This document shows positions 13,691 through 25,450 of a stretch of 64,000 nt of DNA, in pieces. The notes beneath the pieces are model-generated. The model had not been told where the DNA came from, did no database searches, and was given only the letters and a program-made list of their open reading frames with translations. Each line of letters opens with the position of its first letter. Position 1 is the stretch's first letter. A program made the translations under genes and the position numbers. This DNA comes from Morinoia aosen (taxonomy: Eukaryota > Arthropoda > Malacostraca > Amphipoda > Talitridae): contig CM059575.1 of the NCBI GenBank assembly GCA_030386875.1, forward strand, positions 18,562,293 to 18,626,292, written 5' to 3'.

Positions 13691-16600
13691 ATGAAATAAA
13701 AGCCAATTTCATTGCATCAGATTGAAGGCAGTCACGTAAGAAACTAAGAGAGCTTTTTCTTCAAAGACTAAGTCTTCTGGGATAATAATGCCTTCCCAAG
13801 ATCTCATCTTCTAGGGTGATTTCCCTCATAAGCCCTTAAAAAATAATTACGCAAGTTCCAACAAAGGTTTCCGTGGTCAAGTGAGCTGAGTTATCGAGTT
13901 GAACGTTTCACATTTGAAATCGAATTCCTACTTATTTAACACAAATCAAAGCATTCGCTCTCCTACTAATGTGAAATTCATTTACTAAACATGAGCATAA
14001 TCCTAGCGTTTAAATAGAAATTTGTTTGCAAAACGTGGACATAATCGTTGCGTCTATGTTAATACTAGAAGTTAATTCAGAAAAGAAGTCGTCCTAATCA
14101 CGAACAGTAGCCCGCAGGTTGAGGCGTGAGGGTTATGTACATTTCGCAGACGTCCGCTACGCTAACTTCGAGGTTTCATTTTTTTACAGAACTCCATTTG
14201 AAATAATGGTTCAACCATTACTTCAATTTCACGTTTAATGTTTTGTCGTTGGGCAGTCACACGGTCTTCATCAGGACATCGACGCGTCCACACCGGATGA
14301 CCGCTCAACTCCTTTATTATTTATCATGAAGTTCGTGCTGAATCTTGAACTAATTCTCTGATTCAATTACACAGACAAAAGACTGGTAAAACTATGAAAC
14401 TATTTAAATTGAATAAATTTATATATTTTTTTAAAACATGAATTCGGATAACATAAAACGAAGACAATGGGAGCGTTGAGTAAATTAAATCAATATTATC
14501 CTGATTTATATATTTTATTAGTTCGTTTTGTTAGGCATAAACTAAACAGATACGTTTAGTCTTTTCCACCGGTAAAATATTTTACAACTTGGTCGTTAGT
14601 GGTGTACGTAAATAAAATTTAAAATTGATTGGATGTGAGAAGTCTCGAGCAAAAACATACTACCTGTGTTTTATTCTTGGCATGCGTCCTCTATGGCCGT
14701 AATGCGTCCTCTATGGTCATAATTCCAGGAACATCAATGTCTGCACATCTACATTCGCTAACTCGAGAAAACCAGGAAGTGAGCAGGCTGTACTGTAGTG
14801 CTGCAGAGTCTTATTCACGGTGAATTGCTAGCTAATTTTAGGATTTCTTTCTTGTCAAGTGCAGTGCTGATTCCTCTTCTGTGTTTTTGCGTCCACTTAG
14901 CAACTTCCACTTTGGAGGCGTAACTTCGAGGCACAGTGAGCGCCCTAGCAATGTTACCCTTAATGAGACCGAAAACATGGCCTCGCAGCGTCTTGATCAA
15001 CAGCGCCGGTGCTCATCACAAGCTTCGGTAATTAATAAAGTTGTTTCTCGCACGACTCGCTCGCTGAGCGTGCAGCCCTGTGGGACTTTTTCTTACGTGT
15101 CCTTTGAGACTTGTCGTCACAATTGTTCGCTTTGTGATGCGCGGACGCTCGAGGCACAAGCCTACAGCTCATATGTGCGTTCGCCAACTTTCATGCATTT
15201 GTGTGTGTTCAAGTGAGCGCCTCCTATGTCTTCTAGAACTCATTGAGGCTCTAAAATTGATTTGATTACATGCATAAAATTCACCAATGCCAAAATTGAA
15301 CTTAGTTTTTCATTACTCAAATCGCGATCATGAAACTCATAATATCTAATGTTAATATAATAGTTGGAAATCAAAACGTGAAAGGCTTAAAAGAAAGCTT
15401 CAACGGAAAACGTGGATTTCGTCAGCTGCTCATCACAAGGGGTGGATAGATTGGAGCCTTTGAGGACTTCGTGTGTCGACAGAGGAGTATGCAGTACGTA
15501 CTCACAAGATATTTCAGATAGTTTTGCAAGTTTTGAACAAATATTTACTTTTTTAAATTCCGGCTTCAGCTAGGAATGCGACTTTTAAGAACATTCATGT
15601 TCATGTTACGTGCATTTTTCGTAATTTTCATTTTACACACACATTTCATTTCCAGAAGGGTTGGCTGTTTCACGGGTGATGATTTACAAAACTTTACACC
15701 AAAAGAGTCCACTCTATCATAATGACGATTTAAAAGATTTCATGCGAACTTTTCTGCATGGATACGTAAAGCAACTATCTATAAATATGGATGGGCAGGC
15801 TATCCTCACGTGACGAAGGTGTTCCTGGTGGGAAAACTAGTTGCGAAGAGGGAGTATCTGTCAGTGTTTAATCGCTATATTCTCCGCCGTGCTGACCTCC
15901 GACTCACACTCCCTGTCCTGACTAGCAGCGTGCTGTCTGTGCAGGCTGGCAATGCTGTCTCTGAACTAGCTACCGCAAAGGGGATGCAGAAAAAGAATAG
16001 AAATTTGCTCTTTCATCAACGGCATTATAGTCATAGGTTTTAATAGATACGACTTACGCAAAAATTAGGGCAACATCTTAGACGCTGGCCAACTGGAGGG
16101 GACAGTGTAGGTTAATGAATTGCACTTGTTATTTTTACCTAAAGCCCCCGCTTTCTTTCATCCTGTGTATCGTAAGATTGAAACTCTGGGCAAAATACAC
16201 TCGATTCCTGGAGAGAATGGAAAAAACTAACAAATGTTGAAGTGTTCATCTTCATGTTTTCATTTCAACATACAAACATACATTATAAGGAGATCATTGC
16301 AAATTGCTATTATAGTATTTTAAAAATGTAACACACATCTGAAAGCTTGACAGGCGACACAAGTTAAATTCAATTATGAAGAGTAGACGTAATCTAATTC
16401 CGCCTGGAGGTCCAATGCTGCCAAAATTTAGTCCTCGACGAATAGAGCACTGGAGCGTCCACGTCGCCTCCTCAACTCCTGCGAAGTTGAACTTGAACTA
16501 CATAAATTTCCTCAACATATATGCATGGTAAAAGCTTGGTAAATATAATATGTATAATAGTTCCATTTTCTTCTCGAATAGTTTTTTATGTTACAAATTC

Positions 16601-17989
16601 TTTTCCATCAGAGTGTTCCTTTTCATCGCTTCCGCTAGTTTATAAAATAATGCAGAATCCCTAAAAGTAGCAACCGAGATTCCCGGTCCGTCTATTTTGG
16701 CCTTTACTAGAGAAGACCTGCTGTCTCAAGTGCATTCCAGCAGTGCACCTCAGAGGACGCCAACAGTAGGTGGCGCCTCGCATGTCACAGATGACGGTAC
16801 ATGCCGACGAGGCCCTTCAACCTTGCTGTCGCCTCTGCACAGAGAGAAGCGAGGACTTCACTTTGTCGCTCGCTCTACTTCGAGAATGGGAGTGCTGCGA
16901 CTTTACACGCTCAGCACAGCGCGTTCACTGGTGGATGTCGCTCGCGTTGTATCACTGCACCAATACTTTTTACGAAACTTGACGCGTGGTTAGTCGATGA
17001 GCGAAAAATACGGTCACGCAAAACAGTCGACTTGTATTTTGTTAGCTGGTAATTCTTCCAGACAAAAATAATTCTCGTATAAGCCATAAAATGGAGTGTC
17101 TCGTCATTTCAATATCCTTTGGGCTTTCTGTCAACATGCATTATATTATTTATGATCGAAAAATAAAAAGAGGAGTGTTCATCGGGAGATAATTTAAGAC
17201 TGAGATTGTATAACAGTTGCTGCATAATCCTCCTGTAATCAACAGGCAGCGGCTGAAAATTGACAGACAGCAACTCAGTAGCTGCTGAATCACGAATCAG
17301 GGAAATTCGGGAACAAAAATTTCGACAACTGAAATACCAGTCACATTGGAGCCAGTTTCTTGCTGTTGGAAGACAGCTTTGGTCCAGCGTAGAGCAGAGT
17401 AGACTGGGGGCGAGAGAGGGGAGCAATTTGTGACTGACTGATAGTTCAGGATATATTTTGAGTGCAACAGTGTTACTCGTTACTCCGTTATAACTAACTA
17501 TTGCTTGAACAACATCCATTCATTTGCACGATATTCGTGAATCAGTTTTTATCGTGCGTTAAAAAAATAACTGTTTGTCTTTATTATTTGTACGTTCAGT
17601 ACTGACGTCAATGCAAATAGAGTGCGCTCATTATAAGCGTTAGCGAGGGAGTGAGCTCTTTGTTTCCGCGCAGTGATGTTAAACTCCAAGTTTTTCTTCG
17701 TTTACTCACCTGAACACGACGCCCAGACTTATTTTGGTTGTGGCTTGTTTTGATACGAGTCTTGTTCGCATGTGAACAGAAATGAAGCGAAACGGAATAT
17801 ACAGAAATATACACACGTACTAGGAAAGAATAATACTTTATTTATTCTGTACTCCCTCCCCTTCATTCCCCTGACCCAGGTCCAGCCTCTCCCACTCCGC
17901 CTCCCTCCTCACAGCCGCCCGGCCCTCACGCTCCCCAGGGTGCGCTGGTGCGCAAATCCTGCGTTAAGACATTAGTCTCGGGGTCACGG
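13691..17989. other. anonymous intergenic sequence
   Basis: No supported gene. The longest open frame, 136 codons on the minus strand at 17109-17519, has no domain I recognise and no coding-like neighbour. At 14220-14290 the minus strand carries a 'CCTGATGAAGACCGTGTGACTG' style segment like those near the 3' ends of some retroelements, but nothing coding adjoins it. Bases 17840-17940 are strongly C/T-rich and lead into the tandem array that follows. Confidence 0.4.
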
Positions 17990-18500
17990 CACTGCTGCGC
18001 CTCTTATTTCTCGTGCTTTTGTTGCTGCTCCTTTTTTTCTCGTGCTTTTCTTGCTGCTCCTTTTATTTCTCGTGCTTTTGTTGCTGCTCCTTTTTTTCTC
18101 GTGCTTTTGTTGCTGCTCCTTTTTTTCTCGTGCTTTTGTTGCTGCTCCTTTTATTTCTCGTGCTTTTGTTGCTGCTCCTTTTATTTCTCGTGCTTTTGTT
18201 GCTGCTCCTTTTATTTCTCGTGCTTTTGTTGCTGCTCCTTTTATTTCTCGTGCTTTTGTTGCTGCTCCTTTTATTTCTCGTGCTTTTGTTGCTGCTCCTT
18301 TTTTTCTCGTGCTTTTGTTGCTGCTCCTTTTATTTCTCGTGCTTTTGTTGCTGCTCCTTTTATTTCTCGTGCTTTTGTTGCTGCTCCTTTCATTTCTCGT
18401 GCTTTTGTTGCTGCTCCTTTTATTTCTCGTGCTTTTGTTGCTGCTCCTTTTATTTCTCGTGCTTTTGTTGCTGCTCCTTTCATTTCTCGTGCTTTTGTTG
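17990..18500 (+). repeat. 30-bp minisatellite, homogeneous core
   Basis: About 17 head-to-tail copies of a 30-bp unit (29 bp where the A of 'TTTTATTT' is missing). Each contains CTCGTGCTTTTG followed by TTGCTGCTCC and a T-rich end. Copies are nearly identical; the main variation is TTTTATTT / TTTTTTT / TTTCATTT. Because 30 is divisible by three and the unit lacks stop codons, frames stay open for 185-295 codons on both strands. Reading all frames open in parallel argues against protein coding. Confidence 0.95.
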
Positions 18501-18845
18501 TTTAAAAGCTACTCATATTTCTTGTTTTTGTTTGCTGCGTCTCTTATTCCTCGTGATTTTGTGGTTGCTGCTGTCATTTCCCGTGCTTTTATTTTTGCTG
18601 CTTCCATTTTTTGTGTTTCTGTTCATATTGCTGCTCTAATTTCTTGTGCTTCTGTTGCTGTTGTTGTTCTTTCTTTCTGTGCTTCTGTTGCTGTCCTTTC
18701 CGTTTCTTGTGTTTACGTTGCTGCTGTTTTTATTTCCTGCTTTTCGTTGTTACTTCAGCTGTTATTTCTTTCTGTGCTTCTGTTATTGGTGCTTTTCGTT
18801 TTTCTTATGCTCTTTCTGCTGTTACTTTTTTTAGTTTTGATGCTT
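18501..18845 (+). repeat. degenerate continuation of the 30-bp minisatellite
   Basis: After 18500 the same motif continues at about 30-bp spacing with many substitutions: 'TTGTGCTTCTGTTGCTG', 'TTTCTGTGCTTCTGTTGCTG', 'TTTCGTTTTTCTTATGC'. The gradient from nearly identical core to decayed flank is what unequal exchange produces when only the centre keeps being homogenised. A further diverged patch lies at about 19826-19890. Confidence 0.75.
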
Positions 18846-20448
18846 CGGGAGCACTTTGACTCATCTTTCAGGATGGTATTTATTGAGAACACCACACTTA
18901 TAATTTTTTTCAATATTATTCAGAAGTGAAATGTATACACGCTCTCAAATTCATGTTCATTTCCTTCAAAAACTTCAGCCCACCTTAGATAATATTTAGT
19001 AAGTGTTTGTTTAAAAGAGCGTAAAAGCAAAAATATTGAAAGTAAACTTCCGAAACATGTTTCCGAATGAAACTACCAATGCTCCCGATAGAAAGAGAGA
19101 ACACTAGAATGACGACAGTCGACTGCAGGGTGACACTGGCTTCTCCTAAGAACAACCGATGCAAAATAAGGCTCTTATTGTAATTTAAATTAATATGAAG
19201 TTCGGTAATTTAATTTTATGGCCTCAGCGACATGCAGGTCGATTACATTGCTGAAAGAATGAACGATTTTAAATTGTTTTGATGGCATCAAAGTTGGAAC
19301 GTTCATACAATTTACCCCGCTCTAATGCTGGTGGATGCTGCCTGAAGTATTTTCATGTTGCTCACATCTCTTAGGGAGCGTATTCGTCGTGAACGGGTAG
19401 CGGAACCATGAAATAAACTTGAAGTATAATGAGAGCTTTAGTTTGCTTCAGTTTTTCTGAGATGTAATGCAGTCTTATCTTTCAGTAGGCAGTCACTCAT
19501 TCTTATATTGCATTTCTGTTGAGGCAGTGTACTCGCAACGACATTCGGAAAACATTTCTAGCAAACGTCTTACTTCCTCTTAATGTTTTTGCTCATAAGT
19601 TCTATGAAGTGAAATCTTTCAAATAAATATCCTGATGATGACTGTTGTTTCGAGATGAAACCTTATAGAAAATGAATATTTATCCAGAAGCGTTTGTGCT
19701 TTTTATTCACAAATTGTGCTGAAAAATCTAGTTGTAATGTTCTCAGTAGTTACCTTCTACTCTAGAAATTAGTGAAACTTCCTTAAAAACTAAGTGCTGA
19801 ATTACCTATCTTACATTCACATGCGTTTGCTGCTGCTGCTTTTACTTTTTGTGCTTCCGTTGGATCTGTTTTTACTCATTGAGCTTTTGCAGCTACTGCA
19901 GCATTTCTGACGCTGTTCATGCCTTGACTCGTCCCACCACATCATTAACATAATTCAGCGATGCTGCTCTAATTTTAATGTTACTCGTGCGCTTAGAGCC
20001 GTTTATTTTTCTTGCCTGCTAATTATTTCCAAAGTTTACCGATGTTAATGCTCCCGTGGATGTCTTTGTCATCACACCCCTCGGAGATGTGCATTCTGCC
20101 GCTTCTCGCTTCACTTGCAGCCTGCCGTTTTTCAAGGCTGTCTGTCATTGATGGTCCAAATGTTTTCAAGAATTTAATTTATCAGTTATGAGTCCAGCAA
20201 CTCCGGGTTGTTTTGAAATGTGAACCTGTCCTGTACACCCGTTCTGATGGTGGAATGTGCATCACCGAGCTGATGTTCACACCATCAGTTGTCAACAAAT
20301 GAAGCGGTTGATGCTCACATACATCAACTCTTATCATCATGTATAATATTGATCCCGTTTTTGAGATCATTAGACTTACAATTATTCTGATTCGAGTCTT
20401 TATTGAAGTTATTGATTTGAATTTGTATGAATGCAACCCACGTTCTAA
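18846..20448. other. anonymous intergenic sequence
   Basis: No gene is visible. A short CTG/TTT-rich patch at 19826-19890 resembles very decayed units of the 30-bp array about 1 kb upstream. A second, weaker echo lies near 19960-20020. The rest is AT-rich sequence with no recognised element. Confidence 0.4.
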
Positions 20449-20677
20449 TTAACACTTTGACTGCGACGTGCGCCACCGGTGGTACACGGAGGTAATTTTC
20501 ATAATGCTGCTGACCGACCAGTAGTGGCAAATTCAATTTTCATAAATATCTAATCAAAGCTAAATGAAAGCATGATCCAGTTTATGTTTGGTATTTTCAA
20601 AATAGTTTACAATACTTGACTTTAAATTTGAGTTTGGCATTGAACTTAATATTTAGTAGTCGCAGTCAAAGCGTTAA
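20449..20677. mobile_element. 221-bp MITE with TTAA target duplication (piggyBac type)
   Basis: TTAA at 20449-20452 is followed by CACTTTGACTGCGAC. The other end is GTCGCAGTCAAAGCG followed by TTAA at 20674-20677. The terminal inverted repeats match at 14 of 15 positions and the element between the TTAA copies is 221 bp. A TTAA duplication with ends of the form C.CTTTGACTGC is typical of piggyBac-type transposons. The inside has no open frame of note and cannot encode a transposase, so it would have been mobilised in trans by a piggyBac-family enzyme (inference). Confidence 0.8.
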
Positions 20678-21105
20678 GGATACTTGTCGTTCTTCGTATT
20701 TCATTCCAGGAATTCTAAATACGCGTGTGGAGACGCTCCTCCCAGACTCAGCGCAGCGGGTGTCGTTGCATTTTGTTCTCAGCAGCTAACTGAATTTTTA
20801 GCTTTCTCCGTGTGTTTACAAACACTATTGTGGTCATGCTCTTATTGTGCATCGCGTTCATTTAACATCACGTAATAGCAGTCATTCTCATGTTTTGGCA
20901 CTTACCTGCATTGCCTCTACAGAATGTGCCACACGCTCGCTCGGGCGTTTTAAAACAAGAAGGGCAAGACTGAACGAGTGAAAAGTCATTATAATAAAAG
21001 GCGGGTCTCGAGCTGGTGTGCTGGTGCGTGTGGTGGGTCAGGCAGTGCTTCCGACGTGAAGGTTGTGAGGCAGGCGCGGTGCCCTGCGGTGACTTGGGTG
21101 GGGCT
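20678..21105. other. spacer between MITE and minisatellite cluster
   Basis: No gene or repeat is visible. The minus-strand open frames that enter here from the neighbouring array run on only because the array lacks stops. Confidence 0.4.
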
Positions 21106-22085
21106 CGCCATGCTGTGCTCCTGGCCGCCTCGTGCTGTGCTCCTGGCCGGGCGCCTCGTGCTGTGCTCCTGACCGGGCGTCTCGTGCTGTGCTCCTGACC
21201 GAACGCCTCGTGCTGTGCTCCTGGCCGGGCGCCTCGTGCTGTGCTCCTGGCCGGGCGCCTCGTGCTGTGCTCCTGACCGGGCGCCTCGTGCTGTGCTCCT
21301 GGCCGCCTCGTGCTGTGCTCCTGGCCGGGCGCCTCGTGCTGTGCTCCTGGCCGGGCGCCTCGTGCTGTGCTCCTGACCGGGCGTCTCGTGCTGTGCTCCT
21401 GACCGGGCGCCTCGTGCTGTGCTCCTGGCCGGGCGCCTCGTGCTGTGCTCCTGGCCGCCTCGTGCTGTGCTCCTGGCCGGGCGCCTCGTGCTGTGCTCCT
21501 GGCCGCCTCGTGCTGTGCTCCTGGCCGGGCGCCTCGTGCTGTGCTCCTGGCCGAGCGCCTCGTGCTGTGCTCCTGACCGGGCGCCTCGTGCTGTGTTCCT
21601 GGCCGGGCGCCTCGTGCTGTGCTCCTGGCCGGGCGCCTCGTGCTGTGCTCCTGACCGGGTGCCTCGTGCTGTGCTCCTGGCCGGGCGCCTCGTGCTGTGC
21701 TCCTGGCCGGGCGCCTCGTGCTGTGCTCCTGACCGGGCGCCTCGTGCTGTGCTCCTGGCCGCCTCGTGCTGTGCTCCTGACCGGGCGCCTCGTGCTGTGC
21801 TCCTGGCCGGGCGCCTCGTGCTGTGCTCCTGGCCACCTCGTGCTGTGCTCCTGGCCGGGCGCCTCGTGCTGTGCTCCTGGCCGGGCGCCTCGTGCTGTGC
21901 TCCTGGCCGGGCGCCTCGTGCTGTGCTCCTGGCCGGGCGCCGTGCTGTGCTCCTGGCCGCCTCGTGCTGTGTTCCTGGCCGCCTCGTGCTGTGCTCCTGG
22001 CCGGGCGCCTCGTGCTGTGCTCCTGGCCACCTCGTGCTGTGCTCCTGGCCGCCTCGTGCTGTACTCTTGGCCGCCTCGTGCTGCC
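21106..22085 (+). repeat. GC-rich 26/22-bp minisatellite
   Basis: About 39 copies of a unit built on CTCGTGCTGTGCTCCTG. Two length classes are mixed. The 26-bp unit ends GGCCGGGCGC; the 22-bp unit lacks four bases there, giving GGCCGC. A G/A change makes CTGGCCG or CTGACCG. Neither length is a multiple of three and no frame contains stops, which produces overlapping open frames of 250-390 codons on both strands. These are artefacts of the repeat. Edge units at both ends are more diverged than the middle. Confidence 0.95.
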
Positions 22086-22196
22086 GTCGTCCTGCCGTCC
22101 ACTCCAACTTATTGATTGATTCTGCGCATCGATTCGGGATTTGGGAGGCTGAGACTGTCATGTGGGCTGCTGTATCTCATTGACGTCTTGTGATGG

Positions 22197-23195
22197 GAGA
22201 CTAGGCCTGAGCCACCAGCACTGGGGACTAGCGCTGGGCCAACAGCACTAGGGGACTAGCGCTGGGCCAACAGCACTAGGGGACTAGCGCTGGGCCAACA
22301 GCACTAGGGGACTAGCGCTGGGCCAACAGCACTAGGGGGTAGCGCTGGGCCAACAGCACTAGGGGGTAGCGCTGGGCCAACAGCACTAGGGGACTAGCGC
22401 TGGGCCAACAGCACTAGGGGACTAGCGCTGGGCCAACAGCACTAGGGGACTAGCGCTGGGCCAACAGCACTAGGGGACTAGCGCTGGGCCAACAGCACTA
22501 GGGGACTAGCGCTGGGCCAACAGCACTAGGGGGTAGCGCTGGGCCAACAGCACTAGGGGACTAGCGCTGGGCCAACAGCACTAGGGGACTAGCGCTGGGC
22601 CAACAGCACTAGGGGACTAGCGCTGGGCCAACAGCACTAGGGGACTAGCGCTGGGCCAACAGCACTAGGGGACTAGCGCTGGGCCAACAGCACTAGGGGA
22701 CTAGCGCTGGGCCAACAGCACTAGGGGGTAGCGCTGGGCCAACAGCAGTAGGGGACTAGCGCTGGGCCAAGAGCACTAGGGGGTAGCTCTGGGCCAACAG
22801 CAGTAGGGGACTAGCGCTGGGCCAACAGCACTAGGGGGTAGCGCTGGGCCAACAGCACTAGGGGGTAGCGCTGGGCCAACAGCACTAGGGGACTAGCGCT
22901 GGGCCAACAGCACTAGGGGACTAGCGCTGGGCCAACAGCACTAGGGGACTAGCGCTGGGCCAACAGCACTAGGGGACTAGCGCTGGGCCAACAGCCCTCG
23001 GGGGGTAGCGCTGGGCCAACAGCACTAGGGGGTAGCGCTGGGCCAACAGCACTAGGGGACTAGCGCTGGGCCAAGAGCACTAGGGGACTAGCGCTGGGCC
23101 AACAGCACTAGGGGGTAGCGCTGGGCCAACAGCACTAGGGGACTAGCGCTGGGCCAAGAGCACTAGGGGACTAGCGCTGGGCTACCAGCAATGGG
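22197..23195 (+). repeat. 28/27-bp minisatellite
   Basis: About 36 copies of a unit containing ACTAGCGCTGGGCCAACAG and CACTAGGGG. A 27-bp variant reads GGGGGTAGCGC where the 28-bp unit reads GGGGACTAGCGC. Each unit carries the palindrome AGCGCT. The first and last units are the most diverged, with GCCACCAGCACTGG and GGCTACCAGCAATGG respectively. No long open frame crosses it. Confidence 0.95.
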
Positions 23196-23362
23196 TAAAA
23201 CTTATCGGAGGCGCCCGCAGAAAGTTGCTGCCATAAATGATTTTTGAAAGCTTCTGTGAAAAATTGATGATAGCGATGAGACGTGCAATGTAACGCAAGG
23301 CGTAGTGACCGCCGTCTCTGTTGCTTGGGGGCGCCGCTTGTGGGTAGCTACACGTGTGTTGC

Positions 23363-24069
23363 ATATGGGGGGTGTGTTGTGTGTCGTGTGCATCGCATAG
23401 AAGTGTGCTGCTGGAATGCCAGCGCGGAGGTGTGCTTGTGCACTCGTGTGCAGATGTGTTTGTGAGGTGATGTGCCGATGTGTTCTTGAGAGCTGATTGG
23501 CTGGTGTGCTGGTGTGTTCTGGTGTGCTGATGTGCTAGTGTGCTGGTGGACTTGTGGGCTGGTGTGCTAGTGTGCTGGTGGACTTGTGGTCTGTTGTGCT
23601 GGTGGGCTGGTGTGCTGGTGTGTTCTGGTGTTCTGGTTTGCTGGTGTGCTGGTGCGCTGGTGGACTTGTGGGCTGGTGTGCTAGTGTGCTGGTGGACTTG
23701 TGGTCTGTTGTGTTGGTGGGCTGATGTGCTGGTGCGCTGGTGGGCTGGTGTTCTGGTTTGCTGATGTGTTCTGGTGTTCTGGTGTGCTGGTGTGCTGGTG
23801 GACTTGTGGGCTAGTGTGCTGGTGGGCTGGTGGACTTGTTGTGTGTTGTGCTGGTGGGCTTGTGTGCTGGTGTGCTGGTGGTCTGGTGTGCTGGTGTGTT
23901 GGTATGCTGGTGTGCTGATGGGCTGGTATGCTTGTGGGCTGGTGGGCTGTTGTACTGGTGGGCTGGTGTGCAGGTGTGCTGGTGGGCTGGTGGGCTGGTG
24001 TGCTAGTGTGCTGGTGTGCTAGTGGTCTGTTGTCCTGGTGGGCTGGTGGGCTGGTGGGCTGGTGTGCTG
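23363..24069 (+). repeat. GT-rich array of about 8-bp units with higher-order copies
   Basis: The core from 23497 consists of GCTGGTGT / GCTGGTGG octamers with GACTTGTGG, TTCTGGTGT and TCTGTTGT variants. A longer block beginning GGACTTGTGGGCTGG at 23548 recurs at 23662, so a 114-bp higher-order copy is present. Bases 23363-23496 are a more decayed GT-rich lead-in. The + strand has almost no C outside the CTG steps and many GGG/GG runs, especially GGTGGGCTGGTGGGCTGG near 24040-24062. Confidence 0.9.
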
Positions 24070-24121
24070 AAGCATCTCGCACTTGTCACAAAAGTCTGCA
24101 ATTTTGCGCCAAGTTGAAAGC

Positions 24122-25450
24122 CGTTGTGGGAGTGTCGTGGTGTTGTGGGAGTATAGTGGTGTTGTGGGAGTATAGTGGTGTTGTGGGAGTGTCGTGGTGT
24201 TGTGGGAGTGTCGTGGTGTTGTGGGAGTGTCGTGGTGTTGTGGGAGTGTCGTGGTGTTGTGGGAGTGTCGTGGTGTTGTGGGAGTGTCGTGGTGTTGTGG
24301 GAGTATAGTGGTGTTGTGGGAGTGTCGTGGTGTTGTGACAGTGTCGTGGTGTTGTGGGAGTGTCGTGGTGTTGTGAGAGTGTCGTGGTGTTGTGAGAGTG
24401 TCGTGGTGTTGTGGGAGTGTCGTGGTGTTGTGGGAGTATAGTGGTGTTGTGGGAGTTTCGCGGTGTTGTGGGAGTGTCGTGGTGTTGTGGGAGTGTCGTG
24501 GTGTTGTGACAGTGCCGTGGTGTTGTGGGAGTGTCGTGGTGTTGTGGGAGTATAGTGGTGTTGTGGGAGTGTCGTGGTGTTGCGGGAGTATAGTGGTGTT
24601 GTGGGAGTGTCGTGGTGTTGTGGGAGTATAGTGGTGTTGTGGGAGTTTCGCGGTGTTGTGGGAGTGTCGTGGTGTTGAGGGAGTGTCGTGGTGTTGTGGG
24701 AGTATAGTGGTGTTGTGGGAGTGTAGTGGTGTTGTGAGAGGGTCGTGGTGTTGAGGGAGTGTCGTGGTGCTGTGGGAGTGTCGTGGTGTTGTGAGAGTGT
24801 CGTGGTGTTGTGGGAGTGTCGTGGTGTTGTGAGAGTGTCATGGTGTTGTGGGAGTGTCGTGGTGTTGTGGGAGTGTCGTGGTGTTGCGGGAGTGTCGTGG
24901 TGTTGTGGGAGTGTCGTGGTGTTGTTGGAGTGTCGTAGTGTTGTGGGAGTGTCGTGGTGTTGTGAGAGTGTCGTGGTGTTGTGAGAGTGTCGTGGTGTTG
25001 TGGGAGTGTCGTGGTGTTGTGAGAGGGTCGTGGTGTTGTGAGAGTGTCGAGGTGTTGTGAGAGTGTCGTGGTGTTGTGGGAGTGTCGTGGTGTTGTTAGA
25101 GTGTCGTAGTGTTGTGGGAGTGTCGTGGTGTTGTGAGAGTGTCGTGGTGTTGTGAGAGTGTCGTGGTGTTGTGAGAGTGTCGTGGTGTTGTGGGAGTGTC
25201 GTGGTGTTGTGAGAGTGTCGTGGTGTTGTGGGAGTGTCGTGGTGTTGTGAGAGTGTCGTGGTGTTGTGAGAGTGTCGTGGTGTTGTGAGAGTGTCGTGGT
25301 GTTGTGGGAGTGTCGTGGTGTTGTGGGAGTGTCGTGGTGTTGTGGGAGTGTCGTGGTGTTGTGGGAGTGTCGTGGTGTTGAGGGAGTGTCGTGGTGTTGT
25401 GGGAGTGTCGTGGTGTTTTGGGAGTGCCGTGGTGTTGTAGGAGTGACGTA
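24122..25450 (+). repeat. 19-bp minisatellite
   Basis: About 70 copies of a 19-bp unit, GTGTCGTGGTGTTGTGGGA in one register. Common variants are GAGAG for GGGAG and AGTATAGTGG for AGTGTCGTGG. The GTATAG variant is concentrated in the first half (24150-24720) and absent from the second, so the array has at least two subdomains. Nineteen is not a multiple of three, and the 513-codon minus-strand frame across it results from absence of stops in all registers, not from coding. Confidence 0.95.

Noticed and set aside
14220-14290. Penelope or LINE 3' end suggested by a CCTGATGAAGACC-like segment on the minus strand
   Set aside because: It is a short resemblance from memory only, with no adjoining coding remnant or repeat end.
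17109-17519. 136-codon minus-strand frame, the longest outside arrays
   Set aside because: I recognise no domain, there is no coding-like context, and a frame of this length is not surprising in 64 kb read on six frames.
18042-18929. 295-codon Phe/Leu/Cys-rich frame
   Set aside because: It depends on the T/C/G-rich 30-bp repeat and its decayed flank, with two other forward frames open in parallel.
21038-22161. Open frames of 250-390 codons on both strands with Ser/Thr/Arg/Ala/Gly or Cys/Ala/Pro/Leu repeats
   Set aside because: They lie wholly in the 26/22-bp array, overlap in several frames on both strands, and exist only because the unit has no stops; the unit lengths also change the frame repeatedly.
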